The position numbers were made by a program, and so were the translations under genes. Under the pieces are notes generated by a model that was given only the letters and a program-made list of their open reading frames with translations, searched no databases and was not told the DNA's origin. From Niabella agricola (GTDB lineage Bacteria; Bacteroidota; Bacteroidia; Chitinophagales; Chitinophagaceae), in contig NZ_JAJHIZ010000002.1 of NCBI RefSeq assembly GCF_021538615.1, positions 558,001 through 622,000 on the forward strand: a stretch of DNA of 64,000 nt, read 5' to 3'. Below, one piece after another: positions 49,544 through 59,212 of this stretch. Every line of letters begins with the position of its first letter. Position 1 is the stretch's first letter.

Positions 49544-49557
49544 TGCACAGCTGTGCA
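49544..49557. promoter_or_regulatory. 14-bp palindrome upstream of the LacI gene
   Basis: TGCACAGCTGTGCA is a perfect 14-bp palindrome 94 nt before the LacI start codon. It could be an operator for the LacI gene itself or for an unknown regulator. The sequence differs from the susC operators, so autoregulation through the same site type is not supported. Confidence 0.4.
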
Positions 49558-49651
49558 ACAACAGCGCGGAGAGCTGGATTCCGGGAGCATCGGTATAAAA
49601 GGGGTATGATGCAGCTGTATTTTATCTTTATTTTTAACAAGCACGCCTTCT

Positions 49652-50704
49652 ATGTCTAAAAAGAAAGAGATTACTATTTATGACCTTGCAGACAGCCTGA
49701 ACATCTCGGTTGCAACGGTTAGCAGGGCATTAAAAGATGATCCTGTTGTAAGTAAAAAAACCAGGAAGAAGATTTTCGAACTTGCTGAAAAAATGGGGTA
49801 CAGGGCCAATCATTTTGCCCGGAACCTTCGTGTGCGCGAAACCAATACGATTGGTTTTATGATTCACGAGCTGAAGAGTAACTTCAGCAATGCCGTATTG
49901 TCTGGTGTAGAAAAGATCGCCACTGAAGCCGGTTATGATCTGATCATTGCTCACTCGGCCGAACGGTATGAAAAAGAGGTAGCGAATGCCCGGAATCTTT
50001 TCAATAAACGGGTAGACGGTATTATTGCATCATTGGCATTCGATACCCGGAATTATGACCATTTTAAATGGTTTTCGGATAAGGGCGTACCGGTTGTTTT
50101 TTTCGACCGGGTGGAGCGGGTGCGGGGCAATACGGTTGTTGTGATTGATAATTACCGGTGCGGTTACGAAGCTACCCGGCATTTAATTGAGCAGGGTTGC
50201 CGGCGTATCGCGCATGTAACTTCCAACCTGGCCCGGAATGTTTATACCGATCGTTTCAAAGGATACAGGGCTGCATTGGATGAGGCTGGACTGGCTTTTG
50301 AAGACCACCTGGTGATGGTTGATAATTTAAGCGAAAATGCTGGGATCAGCTCCGCGGAAAAGATTTTGGGAATGCAGCCGATGCCAGACGGTGCGTTTAT
50401 AACCAACGACTTTGTTGCGGCGGCCTTTATCAAAACATTAAAGGAAAACCAGGTAGCCGTACCGGGGGATATAGCCGTAGTTGGATTTAATAATGACGCC
50501 ATTGCGCATCTGATAGAACCTTCGCTCACTACCGTAAACTACCCGGGTATCGAAATGGGAGAGGTGGCCGCCCGGGCGCTCATCAATCATTTAAAGGGGG
50601 CAAGCGATATAAGACAGATCGATACGGTGATCATCAACTCGGGTCTGATCGTTCGGCGATCATCCTTAAAGAAAAAGCCCCTTATCGGGTTGGGTAAAAA
50701 ATAA
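49652..50704 (+). CDS. LacI-family transcriptional regulator
   Basis: 350-residue regulator. The N-terminal helix-turn-helix reads ITIYDLADSLNISVATVSRALKDDPVVS, with VATVSRAL as recognition helix, followed by the hinge region NHFARNLR. The periplasmic-binding-protein-like effector domain begins at TIGFMIHELKSNF and includes VDGIIASLAF, VVFFDRVE, GYRAALDEAGL, DGAFITNDFVAAAFI and VVGFNN. It is the only LacI-family gene in the window and lies between xylA and the intracellular xylan genes, so it is the best candidate to bind TGTAATCGRTTACA before both susC genes. The effector is likely xylose, xylobiose or a related sugar, by inference. Confidence 0.93.
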   Translation: MSKKKEITIYDLADSLNISVATVSRALKDDPVVSKKTRKKIFELAEKMGYRANHFARNLRVRETNTIGFMIHELKSNFSNAVLSGVEKIATEAGYDLIIAHSAERYEKEVANARNLFNKRVDGIIASLAFDTRNYDHFKWFSDKGVPVVFFDRVERVRGNTVVVIDNYRCGYEATRHLIEQGCRRIAHVTSNLARNVYTDRFKGYRAALDEAGLAFEDHLVMVDNLSENAGISSAEKILGMQPMPDGAFITNDFVAAAFIKTLKENQVAVPGDIAVVGFNNDAIAHLIEPSLTTVNYPGIEMGEVAARALINHLKGASDIRQIDTVIINSGLIVRRSSLKKKPLIGLGKK

Positions 50705-50743
50705 ATCTCCCGGTTGGCGGGTATCTATCATAATGAATCATGT

Positions 50744-51490
50744 ATGAGATCTGAAAACAGAATTGCGGTAATAACGGGTGGAGGTTCAGGCCTGGGCTAT
50801 GCCATAGCCTCCGCATTCCTTCAAAACGGCATTGAAACCATTATTGCCGGGCGCGATGCCGGTAAACTGCATACGGCCAGAAAAGCCCTCGGAGCCTTAT
50901 GCCACGCACGAACACTTGATGTAACGGACCTGCAAGCCATTCCCGCATTTGTTGATGAGGTGGTAAAAGCGTTTGGGCACATAGACATCCTGGTAAATAA
51001 CGCCGGGATCAATATGAAGAAGGATATGGAAGCCGTTACCGATGAAGAATTCCAAAACGTGATGTGCACCAATGTAAATGCCGTGTTTGCGTTGAGCCGT
51101 GAGGTGATCCGGTACATGTTGCCGGCCGGAACCGGGTGCATTATCAATATCAGTTCTATGGCCGCCCTGTATGGTATCCCCAGGGTAATTGCATATAGTG
51201 CCGCCAAAGCGGCTGTTGACGGAATGACAAGAGCAATGGCCGTGGAACTCGCGCCTGGGGGGATCCGGGTTAATTCCATAGCGCCCGGGTTTATATATTC
51301 AGCCATGACGGATAAAGCGTTGAACAGCGATCCGGATCGCAAGGCGCGCGTATTTGCCCGCACGCCAATGGGAAGGATGGGTGAGCCGGGTGATGTGGCC
51401 GGTGCAGCGCTTTACCTGGTAAGCGATGCTGCAAAATATGTAACCGGAGTTGTATTACCCGTCGATGGCGGCAATAGTATAGGGTTTTGA
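50744..51490 (+). CDS. SDR family oxidoreductase in the xylose unit
   Basis: 248-residue classical short-chain dehydrogenase. TGGGSGLGYAIA is the cofactor motif, LVNNAGIN follows, Ser is in INISSMAALYG, and Tyr-x-x-x-Lys in YSAAKAAVDG. SIAPGFIYSAMTDKAL and VDGGNSIGF close the protein. The ATG at 50744 is preferred over an in-frame TTG at 50714. It is 39 nt after the LacI gene. It resembles gluconate 5-dehydrogenase-type sugar oxidoreductases; a role on xylose, arabinose or a uronic acid released by GH115 is possible but unproven. Confidence 0.88.
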   Translation: MRSENRIAVITGGGSGLGYAIASAFLQNGIETIIAGRDAGKLHTARKALGALCHARTLDVTDLQAIPAFVDEVVKAFGHIDILVNNAGINMKKDMEAVTDEEFQNVMCTNVNAVFALSREVIRYMLPAGTGCIINISSMAALYGIPRVIAYSAAKAAVDGMTRAMAVELAPGGIRVNSIAPGFIYSAMTDKALNSDPDRKARVFARTPMGRMGEPGDVAGAALYLVSDAAKYVTGVVLPVDGGNSIGF

Positions 51491-51610
51491 CGGCATCCGT
51501 GATAACAGTCTTACGTTCGGCCCCTGTTTGGGCAGGTGCAGGTCTGCAAAAACAACAAGCGGTTAACGGTAATAAAATAATTGATAGCTTTAAAAAAAAC
51601 AGGATCTTCT

Positions 51611-52720
51611 ATGAAAAGAAAATGGTCTCTTTTAATAATAGCTGCTTTGATCAGCGGCTGTGCAGGCAACCGGAAGATAGGTCGTGCCCCGGCAAGCCTG
51701 AAAGAAGCCTTTAAAAATGATTTTTTAATCGGTACAGCGCTTAGCGCAGGTCAGATCGGGGAAAGGGATGCCGGTGCCCGCGTATTGGTACCGCAACAGT
51801 TTAACGCCATTACGCCCGAGAACGTCATGAAATGCGAAGCCATACATCCGCAATGGAACCGGTATGATTATAAACTGGCGGATGAATACGTAAACTATGG
51901 AAGCCGCCGGCAAATGTTCATTGTAGGACATACGCTTATCTGGCATAGTCAATTGCCCGGTTTTGTGCACCGGATTAAAAGCCCTGATTCGCTCCGTTTA
52001 TTTATGCAGCAACATATCCATACCATTGCGTCGAGATACGCCGGCCGGGTAAACAGTTGGGATGTAGTGAATGAAGCGCTGAACGAAGACGGCACGCTGC
52101 GCCGGTCGGTCTTCTTTGAAAAGCTGGGCCCTTCTTATATTGCGGAAGCATTCAAACTCGCTGCGGAAGCAGCGCCCGGAACGCTTTTGTATTATAACGA
52201 TTATAATATCGAGCAGCCGGCAAAACGCAGGGGCGCAATTGAATTGATCAGGAAGATACAGGCCTCCGGCGCGAGAATTGACGGTGTGGGTATACAGGGG
52301 CATTGGCACCTGGGACAGGTACCTTTCAGGGACCTGGAGCAAAGTATCGCCGATTTTTCCGCATTGGGCATTAAAGTAGCGATTACAGAACTGGACATTA
52401 ATGTACTTCCAAGACCCAAAAATATGAGCGGCGCGGAGGTAAGTCAGAAATTTGCGTCGGACCCGGAAATGAATCCCTATCCCAATGGGTTACCGGCAGC
52501 CCTGGAGGAGCAGCTGGCAAAGGATTATGAACAGCTGTTTAAAATATTGGTAAAGTACAAGCAGCAGATCAGTCGTGTTACTTTTTGGGGAGTGCATGAT
52601 GGGCAGAGCTGGCTCAATAACTGGCCCATACCCGGAAGAACCAATTACCCGCTTTTGTTTGACAGGCAGGGCAGGCCCAAGCCGGCCTATTACAGGGTAT
52701 TGGCCGTTGGAGAAAAATAA
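51611..52720 (+). CDS. GH10 endo-beta-1,4-xylanase lipoprotein (second)
   Basis: 369-residue lipoprotein (Cys17 in LISGCAGN) with a compact, uninterrupted GH10 barrel. FLIGTALSAGQI, FNAITPENVMKCEAIHP and VGHTLIWHSQLPGF form the N-terminal half; acid/base Glu155 is in SWDVVNEALNED and nucleophile Glu260 in AITELDINVLPRP; FWGVHDGQSWLNNWP closes the barrel. The ATG at 51611 gives the lipoprotein signal. Lacking the insert of the other GH10, it is likely a periplasm-facing enzyme that trims imported xylo-oligosaccharides. It precedes the sugar symporter gene. Confidence 0.94.
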   Translation: MKRKWSLLIIAALISGCAGNRKIGRAPASLKEAFKNDFLIGTALSAGQIGERDAGARVLVPQQFNAITPENVMKCEAIHPQWNRYDYKLADEYVNYGSRRQMFIVGHTLIWHSQLPGFVHRIKSPDSLRLFMQQHIHTIASRYAGRVNSWDVVNEALNEDGTLRRSVFFEKLGPSYIAEAFKLAAEAAPGTLLYYNDYNIEQPAKRRGAIELIRKIQASGARIDGVGIQGHWHLGQVPFRDLEQSIADFSALGIKVAITELDINVLPRPKNMSGAEVSQKFASDPEMNPYPNGLPAALEEQLAKDYEQLFKILVKYKQQISRVTFWGVHDGQSWLNNWPIPGRTNYPLLFDRQGRPKPAYYRVLAVGEK

Positions 52721-52753
52721 CCGGTCCGGTTCAAAACTTTTTAAATAAATAGC

Positions 52754-54202
52754 ATGACTACAAAACGAATTGCCGGAAACGGGCATCTTTCTGTAATGGA
52801 AAAGGCAGGCTATAGCCTGGGTGATCTGGCTGCCAACCTGGTGTTTCAGACATTGATGACCTACCTGGCCTATTTTTATACAGATATCTATGGGTTATCG
52901 CCCGGGCACGCCTCACTGGTGATGCTGATCGTGGGCCTGGTTGCCGCCTTTGGCTTTAACCCTGTCATTGGGGCATTGGCAGACAGAACGCATTCCAGGT
53001 GGGGGAAATTCCGTCCCTGGATCCTTTGGACCTCGGTTCCCCTGGGCCTTATAGCTATACTGGCTTTTAGTACGCCCGACTTTTCCTATAAAGGGAAACT
53101 AATCTATGCCGTTGTTACCTATACGCTATTACTGTTGTTCTATGCCGCAAACAACCTTCCCTATTCCGCATTAAGCGGCGTTATTACCGGCAGCATGCAG
53201 GAACGCAACAGCCTTTCATCTTACCGCTTTGTTGCGGTTATGTTTGCCCAGTTCTTTGTTCAGGTATTTATGTTGTCTATAATCGAAAGGGCCGGTGGCG
53301 GCAGTAAGGCGGCCGGCATAGAAAAAGTAATGACCTGGCTGGCCGTTATCGGAACGGTAATGCTGATCATCACCTTTCTGACCACAAAAGAACGTATTAT
53401 TCCCAAGCCTGAACAAAAGTCTGGTTTGAAACAGGATCTGCAGGACTTATTAAAAAACAGACCCTGGATCATTATGCTGCTCCTTACAACCCTGGTATTT
53501 GTGACACTGGCGATGAAAGGCGGCGCCTACGTTTATTATTTTAAAAACTATGTAGACAAAGAACGGCTTACCATCTTTCTGCGTCCCATTCTTCAGTTTC
53601 TGTCGGAAATCGGGATGGATTTTTTTGGAGAAGATCCCGTGTCTGCGGGGTTTGGTTTATTTAATGCCGGTGGAATTATTTTTATGATTGTGGGCATTAC
53701 ACTATCCAAACGTTTTGCCGACAAGTATGGGAAGCGGGATGTGTTTGGCATTTGTCTTTTTATTTCAACCCTGTTTATCCTGGCATTTGTTTGCTATCCG
53801 CCCCGGTTTATAGGGCTGATGTTCATCTCCCAGATATTGCATGGTTTTTTTTACGGGCTTACCATTCCCCTGTTATGGGCAATGATTGCGGATGTTGCAG
53901 ATTACAGTGAATGGAAGAATAACCGCCGGGCCACTGCTATTATTTTTTCTGCGATGATGGTGGGACTGAAAGTAGGCCTGAGCCTGGGAAGTGCGTTGCT
54001 TACATGGATACTGGACCTGTATCAATATGTTCCTAATGGCGGTGCGCAACCCGTTGCTGCGGTTAACGGGGTAAAAATGCTTGTAAGCGTTTTTCCTTCG
54101 ATCCCGTTTTTAACAGGAGTCGGTTTGCTATGCTTTTACAGGATTGATAAAAAAACAGAGGCGCAAATTGAAAATGACCTCCGACAAAAAAGAAATTCAT
54201 AA
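52754..54202 (+). CDS. GPH-family sugar:cation symporter (XynB/XylP-like)
   Basis: 482-residue inner-membrane transporter of the glycoside-pentoside-hexuronide:cation symporter family. Seen: EKAGYSLGDLAANLVFQT at helix 1, GALADRTHSRWGKFRPWILW in the first cytoplasmic loop (the GPH signature), NNLPYSALSGVITGSMQERNSLSSYR, and IADVADYSEWKNNRRATAI in the second half. About twelve hydrophobic segments are visible. It would carry xylose or short xylo-oligosaccharides into the cytoplasm, where the GH43 encoded next (17 nt downstream) acts. Confidence 0.92.
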   Translation: MTTKRIAGNGHLSVMEKAGYSLGDLAANLVFQTLMTYLAYFYTDIYGLSPGHASLVMLIVGLVAAFGFNPVIGALADRTHSRWGKFRPWILWTSVPLGLIAILAFSTPDFSYKGKLIYAVVTYTLLLLFYAANNLPYSALSGVITGSMQERNSLSSYRFVAVMFAQFFVQVFMLSIIERAGGGSKAAGIEKVMTWLAVIGTVMLIITFLTTKERIIPKPEQKSGLKQDLQDLLKNRPWIIMLLLTTLVFVTLAMKGGAYVYYFKNYVDKERLTIFLRPILQFLSEIGMDFFGEDPVSAGFGLFNAGGIIFMIVGITLSKRFADKYGKRDVFGICLFISTLFILAFVCYPPRFIGLMFISQILHGFFYGLTIPLLWAMIADVADYSEWKNNRRATAIIFSAMMVGLKVGLSLGSALLTWILDLYQYVPNGGAQPVAAVNGVKMLVSVFPSIPFLTGVGLLCFYRIDKKTEAQIENDLRQKRNS

Positions 54203-54219
54203 AATTAAACCTGAATCAT

Positions 54220-55272
54220 ATGCCGGAAAAACGTGTTGACCATATCAATTTTGAGGAACTGGAAAAGAAAGCCATTTCCCGGCCGTTGCTAAAACACATA
54301 TATACCGCTGATCCGTCGGCGCATGTTTTTAACGGCAAGATTTATATTTATCCTTCGCATGATATAGATGCAGGCGATGCCTTTGATGACCTGGGAAGCC
54401 ACTTTGCTATGGAGGATTACCATGTGATCTCAATGGACAGCCCTGCCTCGGAGGCTATTGACAACGGGATGGCCTTGCATATAAAGGATATACCCTGGGC
54501 CGAAAAACAGTTATGGGCGCCCGATGCCACCGAAAAAGACGGGAAATATTACCTGTTTTTTCCGGCAAAAGGCTACGATGGCATTTTTAAAATCGGTGTA
54601 GCCACAAGCGCTTCACCTACCGGACCTTTTAAGCCACAGCCGCAGGCCATTAAAGACAGCTTTTCGATAGATCCCGCTGTCTTTAAAGACGATGACGGTT
54701 GTTGCTACATGTATTTCGGCGGCATATGGGGCGGTCAGCTGCAACGCTGGCGGAGCGGTAGCTTCAACGCGGAGGATTCTGAAAATCCCTTCGCGCATTT
54801 GCCAAAAGATGATGAGCCGGCCCTATGTGCAAAAGTGGCAAGGCTTACCGGTGATCTGCTGGAATTTGAGGAATCGCCGCGGGATGTGATCATTACCGAT
54901 GTGGATGGCACTTCTTTATTGCAAGGTGATCGCGAAAGAAGATTTTTTGAAGCCAGCTGGATGCATAAATACAACGGGAAGTATTATTTCTCCTGGTCAA
55001 CGGGCGATACCCATTTTATTTGTTATGCCATAGGCAACCATCCTTACGGGCCATTTACCTATGCCGGAAGAATCCTGAACCCGGTAGTCGGGTGGACCTC
55101 GCACCATTCCATTTGCGAATTTAAAGGAGCGTGGTATTTGTTTTACCATGATAGCAGTTTAAGTAAGGGTATAACCCATCTACGCAGTATCAAGGTGGCA
55201 AAAATGGAATACGATGAACACGGGTTTATAAAGACGATAGATCCTTATAAGGACTTAACGGTGCCCGGGTAG
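54220..55272 (+). CDS. GH43 cytoplasmic beta-xylosidase/arabinofuranosidase
   Basis: 350-residue GH43 enzyme without a signal peptide, hence cytoplasmic. Base Asp lies in HIYTADPSAHVFNGKIYIYPSHDID, the second Asp in FSIDPAVFKDDDG and the acid Glu in RRFFEASWMHKYNGKYYFSWSTG; WTSHHSICEFKGAWYLFYHD is also conserved. The single-domain layout and the PSHD motif resemble subfamily 1. It is the last gene of the run and would split imported xylobiose or arabino-xylo-oligosaccharides to monomers for XylA. Confidence 0.92.
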   Translation: MPEKRVDHINFEELEKKAISRPLLKHIYTADPSAHVFNGKIYIYPSHDIDAGDAFDDLGSHFAMEDYHVISMDSPASEAIDNGMALHIKDIPWAEKQLWAPDATEKDGKYYLFFPAKGYDGIFKIGVATSASPTGPFKPQPQAIKDSFSIDPAVFKDDDGCCYMYFGGIWGGQLQRWRSGSFNAEDSENPFAHLPKDDEPALCAKVARLTGDLLEFEESPRDVIITDVDGTSLLQGDRERRFFEASWMHKYNGKYYFSWSTGDTHFICYAIGNHPYGPFTYAGRILNPVVGWTSHHSICEFKGAWYLFYHDSSLSKGITHLRSIKVAKMEYDEHGFIKTIDPYKDLTVPG

Positions 55273-55463
55273 CCGTATAAAGCGTCTTTGGTCAATGGAT
55301 ATTGCTCTTTTTTTTTGTGTGGTTGGTTCGCTGTTTTTTGAATTGCCGGGAAAAGAAAAGCCGTAAATTCGATAAATGATTTTGATAAAATGATATCGAG
55401 CGGTTATAACTTAAGTTCTGTTTTAACCGGCGTAAAAAAAAGAATATTCACAATCTCAAAAAG

Positions 55464-55910
55464 ATGAAATCCATATACCTGACACTTTTTTTGTCTTTTG
55501 TTTTAGGAAATAGTGCTCAAGCGCAATGTAACTGTACAACAGACGTAAAGAACAATAACGGAACGGTCGCCACCCGGATTTTAATCCTCAGTAATGGTCA
55601 TGGTAAGTCCCTGAGTTTTCGCTGTGTGAGTGTCAGACGGGAATATTACAATAACGAGCAAGGGCAGGAAGTAGAAAAATCGGTTATAGATTGTATTTCC
55701 AAAAAATCAATAAATCTAAGGCTTGCTCCTGATTTCCGGTATTATAGTTCCGGAATCCAGGATGAAAAAATCGCGATCAGCGAATTGCAAAAGCGCTTTT
55801 TTGCCAAAGCAAAAGCCGATCCGTATAAATTTTATCAGTTGGACTTTAACGAATCAAAGCAAATTATAATGATCAGTGAATATTACCTGCCGGTAAAAGA
55901 AAAGAAATAA
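55464..55910 (+). CDS. Small secreted protein of unknown function
   Basis: 148-residue protein with a signal peptide (cleavage near NSAQAQC). The mature part starts with CNCTTDVKNNNG and has a C-terminal segment KFYQLDFNESKQIIMISEYYLPV. I do not recognise the family. It stands alone, 191 nt after the GH43 gene, and converges on the next gene on the opposite strand. The upstream gap is very A/T-rich and shows no clear promoter. Confidence 0.65.
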   Translation: MKSIYLTLFLSFVLGNSAQAQCNCTTDVKNNNGTVATRILILSNGHGKSLSFRCVSVRREYYNNEQGQEVEKSVIDCISKKSINLRLAPDFRYYSSGIQDEKIAISELQKRFFAKAKADPYKFYQLDFNESKQIIMISEYYLPVKEKK

Positions 55911-55931
55911 GCCTGGTTGCTCCGCTATCGG

Positions 55932-56693
55932 TTAGCGTTTCCCCTTCCAGAATTGCCACCATTGCTTTTTCCTGTACCGCACTATCTGAATTTCGCCAAC
56001 TACTACTGCCTTTTTTTTGATGACCAGGTCTTTCACCGGAAGCGCTCCTCTTGAGACGGTTATTTCGGTGTCGCTTTCCCAGCCATTTGCTTTTACGACC
56101 AGCATGATTTCCTGTTCCGGGTAGTTGTCCGGAAGCACAATTTCAAAGTTTCCCAAGCTGTCGGTTTCCGTCTTCGTGCGGGTTCCTTTAACATAGACAG
56201 TAGCCGAAGGCACCGGCTTTTCCGTATACGCTTCAATTACGACCCCCGCTATGATATTTGTTGAACTGTCGGTTTGAGCAACGGCTGACCGGCGGCGATT
56301 ACTAATTGTTGAATTGTTGCAGGCTGACATTCCGGTATCAATGTCATAGGAGATAACCTGCCCCGGGCAGATGGTCTTTTCCGTGCCAGCAGATGCGTGC
56401 CCGGCTGCCGCCAATAACAGGAATAATCCACCAATTCTATAAAAAATCGGGTTGGTAGTTGTCTTCTTGTTTTCAATGATACGGTTGAGCTGACGGTGTG
56501 TCAATCTGCCGCAAACCGGTTCATTTTTTTGATTTAAATAGGAGATGATCGCTTCTTCGTTCCAATCGGCGAAGTCTACCACCGTTTTGATACAAACGGC
56601 GCAGTGCCTTCCCTTTTCTTCCTTAGGCATCGATGCCCAGGTATTGTTGAAACAAGGGTTGTCAATAGCTAATTGGTATTTGTTGCTCCCCAT
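55932..56693 (-). CDS. Carboxypeptidase-regulatory-like domain protein
   Basis: 253-residue protein. The start at 56693 gives the N-terminus MGSNKYQLAIDNPCFNNTW; the segment with C-x(3)-W and GRHCAVCIKTVVDFADW is a recurring Cys-rich head in Bacteroidota proteins, often with a following membrane segment and regulatory-like domain. A hydrophobic stretch (FYRIGGLFLLLAAAGHASAG) near residue 95 is the membrane anchor or internal signal. The C-terminal half has a CarboxypepD_reg/CNA-B-like fold (IIAGVVIEAYTEKPVPSATVYVKG). Function is unknown; such proteins may relate to envelope or TonB-dependent processes. Confidence 0.75.
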   Translation of the reverse strand: MGSNKYQLAIDNPCFNNTWASMPKEEKGRHCAVCIKTVVDFADWNEEAIISYLNQKNEPVCGRLTHRQLNRIIENKKTTTNPIFYRIGGLFLLLAAAGHASAGTEKTICPGQVISYDIDTGMSACNNSTISNRRRSAVAQTDSSTNIIAGVVIEAYTEKPVPSATVYVKGTRTKTETDSLGNFEIVLPDNYPEQEIMLVVKANGWESDTEITVSRGALPVKDLVIKKKAVVVGEIQIVRYRKKQWWQFWKGKR

Positions 56694-56911
56694 TGCTTTT
56701 TGATGCAAAAATAAAAAAATCATAAATCTGGAAAAGCGGTTTGTTATATTTCGCTCCGCAAACTGCACCGCCAAGCAAAATGAAAAAGCCCATTTGTGCA
56801 AACCTTTTAGACGGATGCCCCGGGGCGGGACCTGGATAAGAGTTGGCGCATTGTAGAAAAGGTTCCCCGACTTTTAAAATGCCTGTCCGCGAGTAAGCGA
56901 AGGAGGTCGTA

Positions 56912-58381
56912 TCAGGCCGGGATAATGAACCGGAATTCGGTACCCTTTCCCGGCTCGCTGTGTACATCAATGGTGCTATGATGTAGTTCCAGTATCTTTT
57001 TTACAATCGCCAGCCCGATCCCCATGCCTTTTTTGGGAGCGGTTTCTTTATAAAGCTGCTTGTAGCGCTCAAATATGTACACCTGATCTTCGGGTGCAAT
57101 CCCGATACCGGTATCGATGACCTGCACTTTTACGCCCGCTGCTGCTTCTGATAAAATGATCCGGATGCTGCCGTTATCCGGAGTGAATTTAAACGCATTG
57201 TCCAGCAGGTTTTGAAATACCCGCTCGGTAAGTGCGATGTCTGCAAAGACCTGCGGCAGATGGTGGGCGGCATCCAGGCTCAGAAGGATACCGCGCTCTG
57301 CTGCTTTTAACTGATAAGCCATTAAAATATCCGAGGCTAGTTCATTGATTAAAAAAGGTTCCTTTTCCGGTATAACAAGGTTGGCTTCCAGTTTTGCGTA
57401 CTGAAAAAGCTGCTCCACAAGCCCGGATAGTTTTTGGGCGCTCGCATGCATTACAGACAGATAGCGTTCCCGGCCAGCATCAGTAAGTTCGTCTTTTTTG
57501 ATCATCAGGGTTTCGATATAACCCTGCATAATGGAAAGGGGAGTGCGCAGGTCGTGCGATACATTGGCGATCAACTCCTGCCTGAATTTATCGGTAGCGG
57601 TTATTTTATCGATATTGCTTACAATGACATCGGCCATTTCATTGAAGGTGCCGGCTAGCATTCCCAGCTCCCCTTTGACGTTGCCTTCGATACGGGCGGA
57701 GTAATCGCCTTCTTTAAAGCGTTGCACAACAGCGGCCGTTTTGCGGATGCTGGCAGTTATGAGGAAGAATGTAGCGAGCCCAACAATTAACGCTACTACC
57801 AGGGCGGAAAAAAAAATAGCAGCACCCAGGCGGAAATACAGATGATTGTTTAGAGAGGCAAGTACTTCCCCTTGTTTTTCACTGGCCAGCACTGCATATA
57901 CATACCCCGATAGCCGCCCGTTTTCTGCAATCGGTGCCACCGAAAAGATGGCAGGTTCACCGGGCTGTTTGGGGTTGTCGCCCATCGGCCGGGCTTCATT
58001 CTTTGCAGCGAGCCATTTTTTTACAATGGCCATATTTACCTGGCGGATTTGTACGGTTGTGTCGGGCACTACAAAGTCGGTAATATGGCCTGCCGTATCC
58101 AGCAGGTATATTTCCACACTGGGATTGGCCACCATGGTGGAGTGGATGATGTCATGCGTAACAGCAGTATCCGGCCTTCCGTTTTTGATGGGTTGCGTAA
58201 AGGTAGCCAGGTGACGGGCCAGGTCTCCATACAACTGCTGGTGGGCTGCTGTATAGTAAGACCGCGAGAACCGGGAAGCGATGAATATAAATACCAGGCC
58301 GAGCACCACGAGTACCGTGGTAAATACGGCAGCGATCTTCCAGAACAACAAATTACCTTTGATGTATTTTCTTTTTGCCAT
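56912..58381 (-). CDS. Sensor histidine kinase
   Basis: 489-residue membrane kinase. Two membrane segments (about 11-33 and 184-208) flank a periplasmic sensor domain with VEIYLLDTAGHI and YVYAVLASEKQG, followed by a HAMP region, HisKA with the phospho-acceptor His in NVSHDLRTPLSIMQGY, and the ATPase domain (LLDNAFKFTPD, DTGIGIAPEDQ, GMGIGLAIVKKI). Its ATG (58379-58381) shares one base with the stop of the response-regulator gene (TGATG), implying coupled translation; a GTG one codon earlier is also possible. The signal sensed is unknown. Confidence 0.92.
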   Translation of the reverse strand: MAKRKYIKGNLLFWKIAAVFTTVLVVLGLVFIFIASRFSRSYYTAAHQQLYGDLARHLATFTQPIKNGRPDTAVTHDIIHSTMVANPSVEIYLLDTAGHITDFVVPDTTVQIRQVNMAIVKKWLAAKNEARPMGDNPKQPGEPAIFSVAPIAENGRLSGYVYAVLASEKQGEVLASLNNHLYFRLGAAIFFSALVVALIVGLATFFLITASIRKTAAVVQRFKEGDYSARIEGNVKGELGMLAGTFNEMADVIVSNIDKITATDKFRQELIANVSHDLRTPLSIMQGYIETLMIKKDELTDAGRERYLSVMHASAQKLSGLVEQLFQYAKLEANLVIPEKEPFLINELASDILMAYQLKAAERGILLSLDAAHHLPQVFADIALTERVFQNLLDNAFKFTPDNGSIRIILSEAAAGVKVQVIDTGIGIAPEDQVYIFERYKQLYKETAPKKGMGIGLAIVKKILELHHSTIDVHSEPGKGTEFRFIIPA

Positions 58382-59085
58382 CACAACTCTTCATTAAAGC
58401 GGTAGCCAATCCCCCAGGTTGTTAAAATATATTTTGGTGCAGACAGGTTGGCCTCTATTTTCCCACGCAAACGGTTGATATGACTATTTACCGTATGCTC
58501 ATAACCTTCAAAGTCATATCCCCATACCAGGTTTAGCAGCCGCTTGCGGCTGTAGCTTTTTCCAGGGCTGGAAGCCAGCAATGCCAGTAGCTCAAACTCT
58601 TTAGGTGAGAGGTCCACACGGAGGTTGTTAAGCGTGACCTTCCGTTTATCCAGGTCTATTTCCAGCTCGTCATACCGCATCACGGCGGATATATAGCTGC
58701 CCTGCTCAGCTGTGGTACCTTCTTCGTTTCTTCTGAAGATAACCTTCACGCGGGCGATAAACTCTCTTATGCTGAACGGCTTGGTAAGATAATCATCTGC
58801 GCCGGTCTCCAGTCCCATTACCTTATCAATTTCTTCTGAACGGGCGGTGAGCATCAGGATGGGCGTGTGCCGGTCAGTTTGCCGGATTTTCCTGCATACT
58901 TCCATGCCGTTGAGACCGGGTAGCATCAGATCCAGGATAACCAGATCAAAACGAGCCTGCATTGCTGCCTGCAACCCATCATTACCGTTACCAATGGCGG
59001 TGATGGCGCACCCCAGGTCTGTTAAATGGATATGGAGTAACTCAACGAGCTCCGGATCGTCTTCAATAATGAGTACTTTTTGCAT
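58381..59085 (-). CDS. OmpR-family response regulator
   Basis: 234-residue regulator with a receiver domain (KVLIIEDDPELVELLHIH; phospho-acceptor Asp in DLVILDLMLPGLNG; conserved Lys in YLTKPFSIREF) and a C-terminal winged helix (LSPKEFELLALLASSPGKSYSRKRLLNLVWGYDFEGYEHTVNSHINRLRGKIE). It is transcribed with the kinase gene downstream of it and is divergent from the spondin/Msr genes, 127 nt apart, so it may control them. That control is inference. Confidence 0.93.
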   Translation of the reverse strand: MQKVLIIEDDPELVELLHIHLTDLGCAITAIGNGNDGLQAAMQARFDLVILDLMLPGLNGMEVCRKIRQTDRHTPILMLTARSEEIDKVMGLETGADDYLTKPFSIREFIARVKVIFRRNEEGTTAEQGSYISAVMRYDELEIDLDKRKVTLNNLRVDLSPKEFELLALLASSPGKSYSRKRLLNLVWGYDFEGYEHTVNSHINRLRGKIEANLSAPKYILTTWGIGYRFNEEL

Positions 59086-59212
59086 ATTATGTGTTGCGGA
59101 TACAAATTTCTGAAAAAAACGGTTCGAAAAACGCCTGTGATACTTTTGTTATAACTCTGTTACGGCTTTGAGAACTTGTTTGGATTGTTTTGTGGTCTAA
59201 AATAAGTCAGAT

